From positions 213,943-246,109 of the forward strand of contig BFEA01000961.1 of assembly GCA_003427395.1 (NCBI GenBank): 32,167 nucleotides of DNA, given 5' to 3'. Below the pieces are notes generated by a model, which searched no databases, was not told where the DNA came from, and saw only the letters and a list, made by a program, of their open reading frames with translations. A program made the position numbers and the translations under genes. Positions 1 to 9,399 of the stretch are shown one piece after another. Position 1 is the first letter of the stretch. Every line of letters begins with the position of its first letter. Source of the stretch: Chara braunii. Taxonomy: Eukaryota; Streptophyta; Charophyceae; Charales; Characeae.

Positions 1-158
1 TGTCCACTTGGTTCCACCGCTGGACCAACCGCTCCACGTGCAACAGTCCACCGCATGCACGGTTTCATCACCATCGGCAACCGATTCGGCAGCTTCGCCG
101 CAATCTATCGCCGGGGATTCGACGTCATGGTCAATACTTGAAGAGCTCGACCCGTTGA

Positions 159-500
159 TTGATGGACTTCCAGTGGATGCCCGTTCCCTCGACCGGACGA
201 TTGTCGAAACCGCATTGCAATGTGCTCATGGCACAACTGCGGGACTACTTGCACACTGCAGTACCAGCTCCGTTGATGGACGCCGGAGCAGAGGTTGTCG
301 ACCTTCATGCTTACGTCGCGAATATCAACCGTGAGTTCAAAATGCAACGGTACGACGACATCGACGCACCATTGCTATACGTACGCATTCAGATTGGAGA
401 GGCGACTTGCAGTGCCTTGATCGATTGCGGAGCATCCCGCAACCACATCATCCAGGACTTCATGGTACGCGCCGGCCTTGGCCTACGCAAGTCACTCTGG
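159..500 (+). pseudogene. Element 1 aspartic protease region (pol N-terminus)
   Basis: In the third forward frame this stretch reads as the linker and retropepsin-like protease of a Ty3/gypsy polyprotein. The active-site motif is [10 protein letters not shown], a D-C-G form of the D-S/T-G triad that is also found in plant gypsy proteases. The protease would cleave the Gag-Pol precursor in virus-like particles. The frame is lost at roughly 475-500, where the homologous reading moves to the second frame, so a one-base indel separates protease from its flap and the downstream [10 protein letters not shown] block. The sequence upstream to base 1 is the poorly conserved gag-pol linker and has no motif I recognise. 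Confidence 0.75.
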
Positions 501-1213
501 CAGACGGTCATACGCACAAGTCCATCGACTGGTGCCTTGACGCCGTCCCAGTGTACTTTGCCCCTCACGCAAGTGAGGCGGTGTCCTTTGACATTCTGGA
601 CACCAAATTCGACATGATCTTGGGCGTGTCATGGCTGCGAAGCGAGGATCACCTGGTGAACTTCTTCCACCGCACCGTTCACATCCGTGATCGGAACGGA
701 GTACTAGTTCCATGCACGGTGCCTCTTCCTCATCCTTCGATCAGCTGCCACGTGGTATCCGCCGCAAGCATGCGAGTTTCCATCATCAGAGACGACATCG
801 AGGAGATGGGGGTGTGTTTTCTCCATGCCCTCCCGCACCATGACGCTTCATCGACGGACTCACCTTCGGATCCACGCATCACCGAACTTCTCGACGCCTA
901 CAGCGACGTGTTCGAAGGCCCGCACGGAGTAGTACCGGATCGACCCAACCGCGTCGAGATCATCCTTGAGGACGGGGCCGTACCTCCGCGCGGTTGCATC
1001 TACCGAATGAGTGAGGAAGAGTTAAGTGTGCTTCGGGCACAACTCGACGACCTTCTAGAGAAAGGTTGGATTCGGCCTAGCTCATCGCCATACGGTGCTC
1101 CTGTTCTCTTCGTCCTGAAAAAGAACAAGGACCTGCGGTTGTGCATCGATTATCGCAAGCTCAACGCGCAGACGATCAGGAACGCCGACCCTCTCCCACG
1201 CATCGAATTTTTT
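480..1213 (+). pseudogene. Element 1 protease C-terminus and RT fingers
   Basis: The second forward frame carries the end of protease ([10 protein letters not shown], where gypsy proteases have an I-L-G motif) and then a linker. It continues into the reverse transcriptase fingers: [36 protein letters not shown] and LCIDYRKLN. These are textbook Ty3/gypsy RT blocks. The frame closes at about 1210 in a run of Ts after DPLPRIE. The homologous protein continues one frame over from 1214, so a single-base indel in the T-run is the likely lesion. It is part of the same pol as its neighbours on both sides. Confidence 0.85.
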
Positions 1214-2243
1214 CGAGCGATTGGGCCGCGCCCAGTTCTTCTCTAAGCTGGATCTCAAGTCAGGGTACCACCAACTCGAGATTCGCAAGGAGGATCGCTA
1301 CAAGACCGCGTTCAAGACACGGTATGGGCATTTCGAATGGCTGGTTATGCCATTTGGCCTTACGAATGCCCCAACCACTTTCCAAGCGGCTATGACGACG
1401 GAGTTCCGACACATGCTGGATCGTTTTGTACTTATCTACCTCGACGACATTTTGGTTTACAGTCGGAGTTTGGACGAGCATGTGGAACACCTGCGCACCG
1501 TTTTGGAGCGGCTACAACAGGCCAAGTACAAAGCAAATGGCGACAAGTGCGAGTTCGCACAGCAAGAGCTGGAGTACTTGGGACGCTATGTGATGCCGCA
1601 AGGCATCCGTCCGCTTGCGGACAAGATCGAGGCCCTACGAGTATGGCCCAAGCCCACCAACACCACGAACGTTCGTTCATTCATGGGGATGGCAGGCTAC
1701 TATCAGCGATTCATCAGCGGACACTCCAGGATTGCTGCACCTATGACGAGGTTACAGTCGCCAAAGGTGCCATTCGTATTCGATGACGACGCACGCCGGT
1801 CATTCCAAGCACTTAAGACGGCTATGCGCATGGCAATTGTCCTTAGCATCTATGACCCCACCCTGCCGACGCGAGTGACTACGGACGCTTCCGACTATGG
1901 CATTGGGGCAGTCTTGGAACAGCACGGCGGCGACGACTGGCAGCCTGTGGAGTATTTCAGCCACAAAGTGCCTCCCATCAACTCGCTTGATGATGCNAGG
2001 AAGAAGGAGCTGCTCGCATTTGTGATGGCTCTCAAGCGCTGGCGGCACTTCCTCCTTGGGCGTCGTAGGTTCACATGGGTCACAGACAACAATCCATTGA
2101 CCTACTACAAGTCGCAGGACACGGTGAGCAGCACGATCGGACGATGGATGTACTTCATCGACCAGTTTGACTTCATACCGAACCCGGCCTCTCCAGTCGC
2201 GCAACAGATGCACTCTCGCGAAGACCTGATCTTTGCGCGATGA
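1214..2243 (+). pseudogene. Element 1 reverse transcriptase palm and RNase H
   Basis: This is the longest intact stretch of the element's pol. It holds [14 protein letters not shown] (first palm Asp), MPFGLTNAPTTFQ, the catalytic YLDDILVYS box, the thumb and connection (YLGRYVMPQGIRP; FMGMAGYYQRFI), and then RNase H with TTDASDYGIGAVL and VTDNNPLTY. RT copies the genomic RNA into cDNA and RNase H removes the template. All visible catalytic aspartates are present. One codon near 1997 contains an N. The expected C-terminal ADALSRR-type block is absent: the frame drifts at about 2180-2230 and ends in an unrelated tail, so a frameshift cuts it off from integrase. Confidence 0.92.
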
Positions 2244-3822
2244 CACATCATGCCTTCGCATTCGACGAGGAGCTTCAGCGACACTTCATCCGGGCATATC
2301 AATCTGATCCGGACTTCGGCACGCTCTATGCACAACTATCTTCGGATCACCCGCCGGCCAGCCATTACCGCATTGCCGACGGGTACTTGCTCCTCCACTC
2401 GAGAGGCAAGGACTTACTATGTGTGTCCCACGCGACCGTCGTCTTCGGACTCGCCTCCTCGGCGAGTATCATGATTCACGACTCGCCGGCCATTTCGGAG
2501 TCAACCGCACTATTGCACGGCTTCGACAACGATTCCGATGGNCNGACCTCATTACCGATGTCACTCGGTATTGCGACTCTTGCGAAGTTTGCCGACGCAA
2601 CAAGCCCTGCAACCGCAATCCCTACGACGAGTTACACCCGATGCCTATCCCACGGGAACCCGGTCTCTCCATTGCCATGGACGTCACCGGTCCGTTTCCT
2701 CGCGACCGGCTCTGGCACGACGGCATCCTCACGGTTGTGGACCGATTGAGTAAGTACGCNCGTTTTCTCCCTTGCAAGTACTACTCCACGGCTCCCGAGC
2801 TGGCATGCTTCGTGCACACTGGTTGGATTTGTGGCCACGGTGTACCAGAAGACATTGTCAGCGATTGCGACACTCATTTCATGTCGGTGTTTTGGACTGC
2901 GCTCATGCAGGAGTCCGGCACAACAATGAAACCAAGTTTGGCTCGACATCTTCAAACAGACGGGCAGACGGAGCGGGCACATCAAACCGCTCAAATGATG
3001 CTTCGTACGCTCATCCCTCCGGACCAGAAAAATTGGGTTGACCGCCTCCTCGACATATAGTTCGCCTACAACACTTCGGTGCACCCGGCGATTGGCGTGA
3101 CTCCATTCGAGTTGCAGCACGGTGGATGGAAAGGCCGGATCTTCGCTGACCTTCTCCTCCCTCGACCAGCCGACATTGATGCTGCCTGCTCTCCCGCTTC
3201 CGTCCGGAAGTACAGGGAATTGCTGACTCAAGCCCGCGCAAATATTCAAAAGGCTCAAGTCCGCATGCAGCAGCAAGCCAACATGCGTCGCGTACCATGT
3301 CCCATCCGCGCCGGTGATCTGGTTTGGGTCTCCGCGGAAGAGTTTGCACTGGAACAGGATGTNTCACGCAAACTGCTTCCCAAGTGGTTTGGACCTTGGT
3401 CTGTGACAGCAGCCGCGGGTGATGAGCCCGATGGCCCTTCATTTGTGATCAACATTCCAGAGCATCTGACAGTCCATCCGGTCTTCCACGCCTCGAAGCT
3501 GGCAACATACACGTCAGCCAAGAGCGACGACTTTCCGGACCGACGATCGCAGGACCCTCCTTCTATGGATGGCCATCAGGAAGTTGACCGTGTCATCTCC
3601 GATCGCAAGTACAGCAGCAAGCCGCGGCAGTACAAAGTCACATTCAAAGCATGCGATCGCGACGACACTCGGTGGATTTCAGGCACAGATTTGAAAGCAT
3701 CCGCACCGCTGATCTACGCGCATTATGANAAGCNGAGGTTAGCTCAGGAAGCTTCACGACCAGCCCCTCCCACCNGGACTGTNGTCCCTCCCTCAGACAG
3801 ACAGCTTCGCCCTCGCAGGTAA
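2240..3822 (+). pseudogene. Element 1 integrase with chromodomain-like tail
   Basis: The N-terminal region starts in the second frame at 2240 and shifts to the first frame at about 2419. The zinc finger shows HDSRLAGHFG and then YCDSCEVCRRNK (HHCC). The core shows IAMDVTGPFP, IVSDCDTHF and TDGQTERA, giving an intact D, D, E triad. A TAG stop at 3058-3060 interrupts the conserved FAYNTSVH block, and the same frame resumes and runs to 3822. The tail carries WFGPWSV, VHPVFHASKL and then a chromodomain-like segment around QYKVTFKACDRDDTRW, which in chromoviruses steers integration to marked chromatin. Ns occur at six or more codons. Function in this copy is ruled out by the stop and the frameshift. 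Confidence 0.92.
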
Positions 3823-3834
3823 GCTCGGTTCTTC

Positions 3835-3847
3835 AAGGAGGGGGGGG
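3835..3847 (+). other. Polypurine tract of element 1
   Basis: AAGGAGGGGGGGG lies 12 bp after the pol stop codon and directly abuts the TGTGGCATAC start of the LTR. This is the expected position of the plus-strand DNA primer in an LTR retrotransposon. Confidence 0.88.
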
Positions 3848-4181
3848 TGTGGCATACTGCGTAGCCACACGGGCCCTGCAGGGCCCGTCCCGGACATTCA
3901 GCCTAAAAGCCTAAAACTTAGGGCTTACAGGCCCAGGTTGTTTCAGCCTGAAAGCTGAAAAACGAGGGCCTGCAGGCCCTACCCAGTTTCAGCCTATTTC
4001 TGGGTCTTTTCAGACCCAGAGTTTTCAGCCTGAAACGGAGGGCCATTTTCAGGCCCTCATTGTTTCNACCTGCCCCTAAGACTCAGGCACGTAAANAGGG
4101 ATGCGGAACAGGCCAGAAATAGCCTGTTCCTCACGAGTTTGAGCAGGAGCTGCAGCTGCAGCCCCTGCCTCCCTTCGGCAG
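3847..4181. repeat. Palindrome and hairpin cluster in LTR 1
   Basis: Perfect stems, each checked base by base: 3847-3853 with 3864-3870; a 20-bp palindrome ACGGGCCCTGCAGGGCCCGT at 3869-3888; 3941-3947 with 3954-3960; a 16-bp palindrome at 3965-3980; 3999-4006 with 4013-4020; 4038-4044 with 4052-4058; a 9-bp stem 4105-4113 with 4122-4130; and 4165-4169 with 4177-4181. The loops are mostly 6-10 nt. The motif CAGCCTGAAA or a variant recurs between stems. Confidence 0.85.
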
Positions 4182-4298
4182 GCTCAGGAGGCACACCCGG
4201 TAGTACATAGGAAGTTCCCATGCACTTCACGGGTAGGTAGTTCAGTAGGCACGAGGTAATCTTCAGGATTCGGCCGCAGCACTCAGGAGGAGCGCTGC

Positions 4299-4520
4299 AG
4301 TAGTCTTCAGCGCTAGGCAGGAGTTAGCGCTAACTGTAGTCTTCGGCGCTGGGCGCCATAGCTGTCTTCGGCGCTGGGCAGGTATTAGCGCTGCAGTAGT
4401 CTTCAGCGCTAGGCAGGGAGCGCTGCAGTAGTCTTCAGTGCTAGGCAGGTATTAGCGCTAGCTGTAGTCTTCGGCGCTGGGCGCCATAGCTGTAGCTGTA
4501 GTCTTCAGCGCTGGGCGCTG
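4299..4520 (+). repeat. Tandem 35-bp-type repeat in LTR 1
   Basis: The core GTCTTC(A/G)G(C/T)GCT(A/G)GGC starts at 4304, 4339, 4364, 4399, 4431, 4467 and 4501, giving seven diverged copies mostly 32-36 bp apart and one spaced 25 bp. Two sub-types alternate: GTCTTCAGCGCTAGGCAG and GTCTTCGGCGCTGGGCGC. LTR U3 tandem repeats often act as transcriptional enhancers; that role is inferred here. Confidence 0.85.
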
Positions 4521-4648
4521 GTAGGTGGTAGATCGTAGAGTGGGAGAGAGACTGGCGGAGGCCAGTGGGACTTACCTGTGGAGCCATCGCTCCAGCTCCA
4601 TCTTCGTGGTACCTGCATCAAGGCGCCAACTTCACAGGTTAGTACTGG

Positions 4649-4652
<4 letters not shown>

Positions 4653-4684
<32 letters not shown>
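4653..4684 (+). repeat. (AG)16 microsatellite
   Basis: A pure AG dinucleotide run of about 32 bp inside LTR 1. Confidence 0.97.
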
Positions 4685-4688
<4 letters not shown>

Positions 4689-5142
4689 CTTCTTCCTCTG
4701 CTTCTTGTTCCTCTTCTAAGTCCACCTTCTCTTCTCACCCTCTCGCCACCTGACTTCTCAGACTACGACAGAGAGAGACAGAGTTGTGACTTGAGACTTG
4801 ACGACATTGGATCCAGACTTGACAATTGGGATTCAGACATTTCGACGAGGGACTATTTGGGCTTGTGCCGAAGACTTGGTGTTGACGACATTCCCATCTT
4901 CCCCCTCCTCTTCGTCTATCCCNTTCCTCTTCGTCTGTNTATGGTATGGGCTGGNGCAGTCTTCCTGTGTGAAGCGCCAGGCCCCATTCACACCATGTAA
5001 CGATGAGGATGATGTATGTTCAGGACTGCATTGCAACATTGATTGTTCGGATCACTGGTATCTAAGTCTTCCGTTGTGCTATCTTATACTTTGTATTGAA
5101 AGGTCGGTTCTTGTTCTGGTCTGCACGTTACAGTATGCAACA

Positions 5143-5300
5143 CTGACACTGCAAATCTCTGAATCTCTTAAGATCCTGGATTCAGATAACCTGTTATCTG
5201 GAATGTTTTTTTGGGGTTGCTAAGGTTTGGGTTGATACTCTTCATTATGCTATGTCTTTCTTGTCTTAAATGAAATCTTCCTTGTGGTGGTTGTTCACAG
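5143..5300 (+). other. Intron remnant between LTR 1 and the host exon
   Basis: About 160 bp of non-coding sequence. It ends in a pyrimidine-rich stretch (TCTTTCTTGTCTT, CTTCC) and TTGTTCACAG, a good 3' splice site directly before the exon at 5301. No repeat or ORF of note is visible. Confidence 0.65.
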
Positions 5301-5384
5301 CATGGGAACAGATCAGTGAGCAGTGTGTGCGGAAGTGGTGATGTTCTTGAAGCTTTGGGAGTATCTTTGGAAATTGGTCCGGAG
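5301..5384 (+). CDS. Host exon: anthranilate phosphoribosyltransferase (partial)
   Basis: An 84-bp (28-codon) open exon preceded by TTGTTCACAG and followed by GTACAT, so both splice dinucleotides are present; it starts and ends in phase 0. It encodes HGNRSVSS, then [12 protein letters not shown], and ends IGPE. This is the strongly conserved block of TrpD (anthranilate phosphoribosyltransferase), which follows the KHGN motif at the PRPP/anthranilate site. The enzyme transfers phosphoribose from PRPP to anthranilate in tryptophan biosynthesis, and in plants it is a plastid protein encoded in the nucleus. The usual Ala of CGSADVLEALG is Gly here. The exon is flanked by element 1 upstream and element 2 downstream; the neighbouring exons were not found, so they presumably lie outside the window. 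It could be a decayed gene, but the exon itself is clean. Confidence 0.82.
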
Positions 5385-5708
5385 GTACATTTAACCTCCC
5401 CTCTAACCCTCTTTTTGTGGCGTGTTCATTATCATCCTTTGTTTCTCTCCCCATGTTTTGCCCTGTTTTGCTTTTGCTGGCCGTTCCAAATGTAACTTGG
5501 GTAGAGCACGGGTATAAGGAATGACAGCTTGGACATACTTTGAACCAAAGAATTGACATGTGGAATGTTCCCCAAGTCCGAAGGAACGACCTTTGGTTCT
5601 GAAGGGCATAAAACTGGCCTGCGCGAGTGGAAGGAGAGGGGGCTTGGAGATATCATGGACCAAAGGCTTGATATTTGGAATGTTGTGAATTTCGAAGGTC
5701 TGAACTTT
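5385..5708 (+). other. Intron flank with a degenerate direct repeat
   Basis: A non-coding stretch between the exon donor and LTR 2. A 44-bp segment at 5544-5587 (ACCAAAGAATTGACATGTGG...) recurs in diverged form at 5659-5700 (ACCAAAGGCTTGATATTTGG...), 115 bp downstream, sharing TGGAATGTT and CGAAGG. The ORFs on the minus strand here show no recognisable protein. Confidence 0.6.
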
Positions 5709-6733
5709 TGAAAGGCCTTCCACGATTCAGACCCCAAATTCGAGTTTCAGGGTCAGAGGCCCTGGCCAAGAAAGGCCGAGTCAGTCAGTTTCAAAGAAGT
5801 CACAGTCGGGTACCTTAGCAGTCAAGTCCAACAGGCACCCGGCAAACAGTCACATCTTAGGGGCAAAATCATGTCTCATAATGAAAAGTCACGTTGGAAA
5901 GTCACATTCCACGAACAAAGGGCAAATCCATAGGCAAGAGTTGTGACCCAGAGGCAGGAGTCACAGTCCACAGTCAAAACAATGTGTCATAATCGAAAAG
6001 TCGTGACTCAAAGGCCCAAGCAGCAGGACACCAATGAAAATTCGGGAAGGTTCCAGGCCCTGACATTCGGAAGCAGACAGGCCGTGGGGATGTGGTACCG
6101 GAACCAAGTCAAGCCCCAAGAANCAGAGGCTGGCACGAGCTGAAGCTTGGTCCAAGACAATATAAGGACTGGCCAGCATCCTCATTCGGCAGATCGCTCA
6201 TTCGCATGAAGTGTGGAAGTGCTGGTTCACTTGTGCACTATTGTGAAGGGCGGAGCGCTTGAGCCAGAGAGCTGCACTGTTAGTAAGTGAGAGAGAGAGG
6301 GAGCAGCTATAGCTGCCCAGCACTGGCAGAGGGAAGGCAGCATAGCTGCGCCAGTGCTGGTAGTTAGAAGTAGACCTCATAGGGGTTAGTAGAGTTAGCA
6401 GTGGGTGTATTCAGAGTTGGTCCTTGAGTAGTAGAGAGTGTGAGTGCATGCTGGTAGGGAGAGAAGACACAGGGAGGTTGTAGACAGAGAAAGAAGAGAA
6501 GTACATCTAGAGAGTTACTTACCTGAGTGAAGAGACTGGATACTTGGGTTTGCGCTGTTGAGCGCCTGTGACCCAAACTCTTAATTGCTTGTATAATAAT
6601 ATGTTGGAATAATAAAGCTGCGCTTACCTGGTCTTCACTTCTCTGGCCTCCAGTGTGAACTTCGTGTGGTCTTATTCATGCATGGTGTGTGATTATGTGC
6701 ATTCATTGGTGGCGAACTAAGAAGTTCGCTGCA
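5709..6733 (+). repeat. 5' LTR of element 2
   Basis: The start is set by the match of TGAAAGGCCTTCCACGATTC to the 3' copy at 19270, and the end by the CA just before the primer binding site. A likely polyadenylation signal AATAAA lies at 6611-6616. Thirty-five bases upstream is a nested hairpin, TTGGGT...ACCCAA with GCGCT-gttg-AGCGC inside (6544-6576). GA-rich runs occur around 6286-6299. The exact 3' edge is uncertain by a few bases, and inverted ends are weak. Confidence 0.75.
6611..6616 (+). promoter_or_regulatory. Poly(A) signal AATAAA in LTR 2
   Basis: A canonical hexamer about 120 bp before the LTR end, a normal position for the R/U5 part of an LTR. Confidence 0.6.
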
Positions 6734-6736
6734 AAC

Positions 6737-6748
6737 TGGTATCGGAGC
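6737..6748 (+). other. Primer binding site of element 2
   Basis: TGGTATCGGAGC directly follows the LTR. It differs at one base from TGGTATCAGAGC, the usual plant site pairing with the 3' end of initiator tRNA-Met. Confidence 0.88.
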
Positions 6749-7380
6749 AGTAGCTCGCTGCATCCACTGGACACACTGGCAACAATTAAGGCCGGCGAGA
6801 AGGCGAGATAAGAAAGAGAGTTGAGTGGGGAGAAGACTGACGAAAGGGGGGGCAAGGTAGGCTGAAGACGAAGTGGCCTGTTGAGTTGTGAGTACGTACC
6901 TGCTGCTGCGTTGGAGAGTTGGAGCGGCCGTGGAGCTTAATCAACGGAACGTTCACAGAAGTGAAGTGCATCCCCCCATAAGACCTGTATTGCGTGCTGA
7001 ATTGTTTGGTGTTTGGTACCTCCCTCACCCTGGTGTCGCTGCCGCTGGGCTGGTTCAAGTTGTTACACACTCGATTTGCCTAGAGTCTAGTAACCAGTCC
7101 GCTCGTTGAAAAAAAATATGTATCTATATAGCTTTGGGGGAGTATTTAGCAATCAGCAACAGTCAGACCCACTCGGAAGTTAGGAGCTGGTGGTAGGGGT
7201 AGGTCTAAGTGGTGAGGAGGTGGATGGCAATTACTTGTGCCTTTGGTCACCATGGATGACTATCCCATGTTCGCACTTTTGTCCCTGTCAGTGCTATGGG
7301 GACCACTCCTTCACTTTATCTTTCCTCTTGGGTTTTAGAGAACCCTCTTCTCACATGCAGTGTTGAGGTCTGGAAAGTCA
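6749..7380 (+). other. Untranslated leader of element 2
   Basis: About 630 bp between the PBS and the first recognisable gag codons. The base composition is unremarkable; there are short open frames on both strands but none with a protein I recognise. Confidence 0.6.
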
Positions 7381-9399
7381 ACACAGGCCCAGACAGCTGA
7401 AGAACAGGCAAAGGTAGATCACCGCCTGGCAGAAAAGAAGAAAGAGGAGGAAAATATAAAGAAAAAGGAGAAGTAAAGAAGTTGCAGGAAGAAAAAGAGA
7501 CGATGGAGAAGGAAATGACGGAGAAGGGGAGGAAAATGATGGAAGAATTAAAAGAAGAAGAAGAAGAAGAAGAAGAAGAAGAAGAAAAAAAAGAAGAAGT
7601 GGGAGAGAGACTGGAAAGAAGGAGACGTCAACTACGGAAGGAGCAGGCTGAGAGCAGCCAAATGGGCGACATTCTGATGCGTCAGCTGGAAGTAATGGAC
7701 TGGCTAGGCCAGTTCGGGTTCCGAGAAGAGTTGCCAGCAGAAAGTGAGGAAGAGAAGGAAACTTTTCTCGAACTGTTGGCGAAAGTGAAAGATGAGGTAG
7801 AAAAACAATTGTTGGTGGAGGAGAGGAGAGCAAGCTTGCATAATCACATGCTGCTAGAAAGGAGAAGAGAGTTTGATGAGAAGAATAAGATGAAAGAGGA
7901 GGGAGGGAGATTGCAAAAGGTGTTCCAGGAGCAGAAAGGGAAACAAGTTGCAATAAAGAGAGACTCCCCTTCCTCACTGACACCCTCCATACCAATGATC
8001 AGCTCGCTGTACTTCATCAGACCGTTACCAAAGTAGAGGCACAACAGGGAGAATTTGCGGATACTTGGAATAATTTTCTGAATAATGCCTCTCCACAGAT
8101 TGACTTGCGAGTCCGCGATTATGTGGAACAATTAGATGAAGCTCTCCGCCAGAGACTTAAAGACCCTGCTGTGATTAAACAATTGAAGATTGGTAGTGGG
8201 GGAGGAGATGGAGGCGAAGATGGAGATGATGAAGACAAAAAAGGGAAGGGTCCCCAAAGGAGAAAGACAGTGAAGCGGAGGAGTCCAGACAAAATATGAA
8301 GGTGAAGTGGCCTTGGACATATACGGGGAAGAAAGAATAGTATATTTCACTGGGAAGCTGCAATGGATGCTTATACGTGCAAAAGATTCCGTATTGGGAC
8401 CACGTGCTGATGGATAGTTCGTGCTTAGTGGGTGATGCGATGAGTTTCGCCATCTCCCTAATGAAGGAGAGTGGCTGCACAATCATGGTCCTATACTCAC
8501 AACAAACATGGATCGACTATTTCTTTAGGGCCCTTAGAGAAAGGTTTGAAGATAAGAATCTGGCCCGTAGGGCTGAGTCTCTGATCTTAAACATTGGTGA
8601 TCGTAAGTGGACGAGTGCATCAACGCTCAAGGCCACTATGGATGGACTTCTGCAATGTCCGGACCATGGATTAACACCCTAAAAAATTCTGAACAATTTC
8701 GCTAGAGCATTCCCAGATCCACTCATAACCCAACTTTATTCCCGCACTAAAGAAGAAGGTACGACTTACGAAAAGTTCAGCAAGATCACAGGTGATCATG
8801 CTGGCTTTTTGCAAGAAGCCCAATACTGCCATTATTGGAAAGATCTCCAGGCAGGGAAGAAATGGAGATATCGCACGATCTTAGGGAATATAGCTGGGAA
8901 GGACAATCTTCTGGTCACCTTCAAAGGAGGGGTAGAATCATATATCTACAATCAGATAGATTATGGACTAGAAGAAGACAACAATAGTCACTTAGCCCAG
9001 GGAGGGTATTATGAGGCGGTTGCAGCCCACGGGGGAGGGCGACAAGGAGGAAGAGGCTGTGGAAGAGGAAGAGGAGGCCGCGACCGTGGTGGAGGAAGAG
9101 GACCCACCGTCCAGAGGGGTAGTGGTGAAGGTAGCTACTATATGGGAGGTAGGGGTAATGGTCCCTCGCAAGGTTGTAGAGGTCCCAACTCCACAGGGGG
9201 TAGAGGTAGAGGTGGTTATGGGCGGTCGTATCCAGCACATCTCGGACTTCCCATAGGCAAACCGTGGGAGCAGATGGGGATAGATGAGAAAACTTGGGAA
9301 AAGAGGAAGGGCGCCGAACAGTGTTTTAAATTTGGTGACCCCGATCACATTGTTCCTTTTTGTCTCGAATATAGGTACCCAAAAGGGAACAACCAGTAG
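7381..9399 (+). pseudogene. Element 2 gag
   Basis: Gag would form the virus-like particle and bind RNA. The N-terminal part (7381-8036) is a charged coiled coil with a poly-Glu run encoded by a GAA microsatellite (7551-7599); a frameshift at about 7475 separates its first 30 codons. The frame then breaks near 8036-8105 and again near 8300-8377. The capsid-like block follows (WIDYFFRALRERFEDK, then RKWTSASTLKATMDGL), with a TAA stop near 8682. An RGG-type arginine-glycine tract spans 9020-9210, as in nucleocapsid regions. At the C-terminus the zinc knuckle reads CFKFGDPDHIVPFC, with the second Cys replaced by Phe. It is broken in at least four places and cannot give a full Gag. Confidence 0.85.
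7551..7599 (+). repeat. (GAA)n microsatellite
   Basis: A GAA/AAG run, slightly interrupted by an A-tract, that encodes the poly-Glu part of the element 2 gag coiled coil. Confidence 0.95.

Larger units (their letters stand above)
1..5142 (+). mobile_element. Element 1: Ty3/gypsy LTR retrotransposon, 3' part
   Basis: The window opens inside this element, just upstream of protease, so its 5' LTR and gag lie outside. The order protease, RT, RNase H, integrase, then a GPF/chromodomain-like tail is the Ty3/gypsy (Metaviridae-type) order; copia elements place integrase before RT. The pol block is followed by a purine tract at 3835-3847 and a 3' LTR at 3848-5142. Catalytic motifs of RT and integrase are still readable, but the coding region carries at least three frameshifts and one in-frame stop, so this copy is dead. 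The flanking 5 bp after the LTR (5143-5147, CTGAC) should match the 5 bp before the unseen 5' LTR if the element is complete. Confidence 0.93.
3848..5142 (+). repeat. 3' LTR of element 1
   Basis: The boundaries come from the sequence itself. The LTR begins TGTGGCATACTG immediately after the purine tract. It ends CAGTATGCAACA, whose reverse complement TGTTGCATACTG matches the start at 11 of 12 positions. The length of about 1.3 kb is normal for plant gypsy LTRs. The first 340 bp hold a series of palindromes and hairpins (3847-4181), followed by seven copies of a 35-bp-spaced repeat (4304-4520) and a GA microsatellite. The 5' LTR is outside the window, so identity between the two cannot be judged. 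Confidence 0.85.

Noticed and set aside
2632-3276. 214-codon minus-strand ORF
   Set aside because: Antisense to the integrase of element 1, which has clear motifs on the plus strand.
4299-4520. A CRISPR-like array
   Set aside because: The repeats are diverged, the spacers are themselves repeated, and it lies within a eukaryotic LTR.
4525-5223. ORFs in LTR 1 (64, 140 and 141 codons)
   Set aside because: They are driven by the AG repeat and contain Ns; no protein-like segments.
7378-7995. 205-codon minus-strand ORF rich in Leu/Ser/Phe
   Set aside because: It is the antisense shadow of the GAA-rich gag coiled coil; the poly-Leu is only the complement of the GAA repeat.
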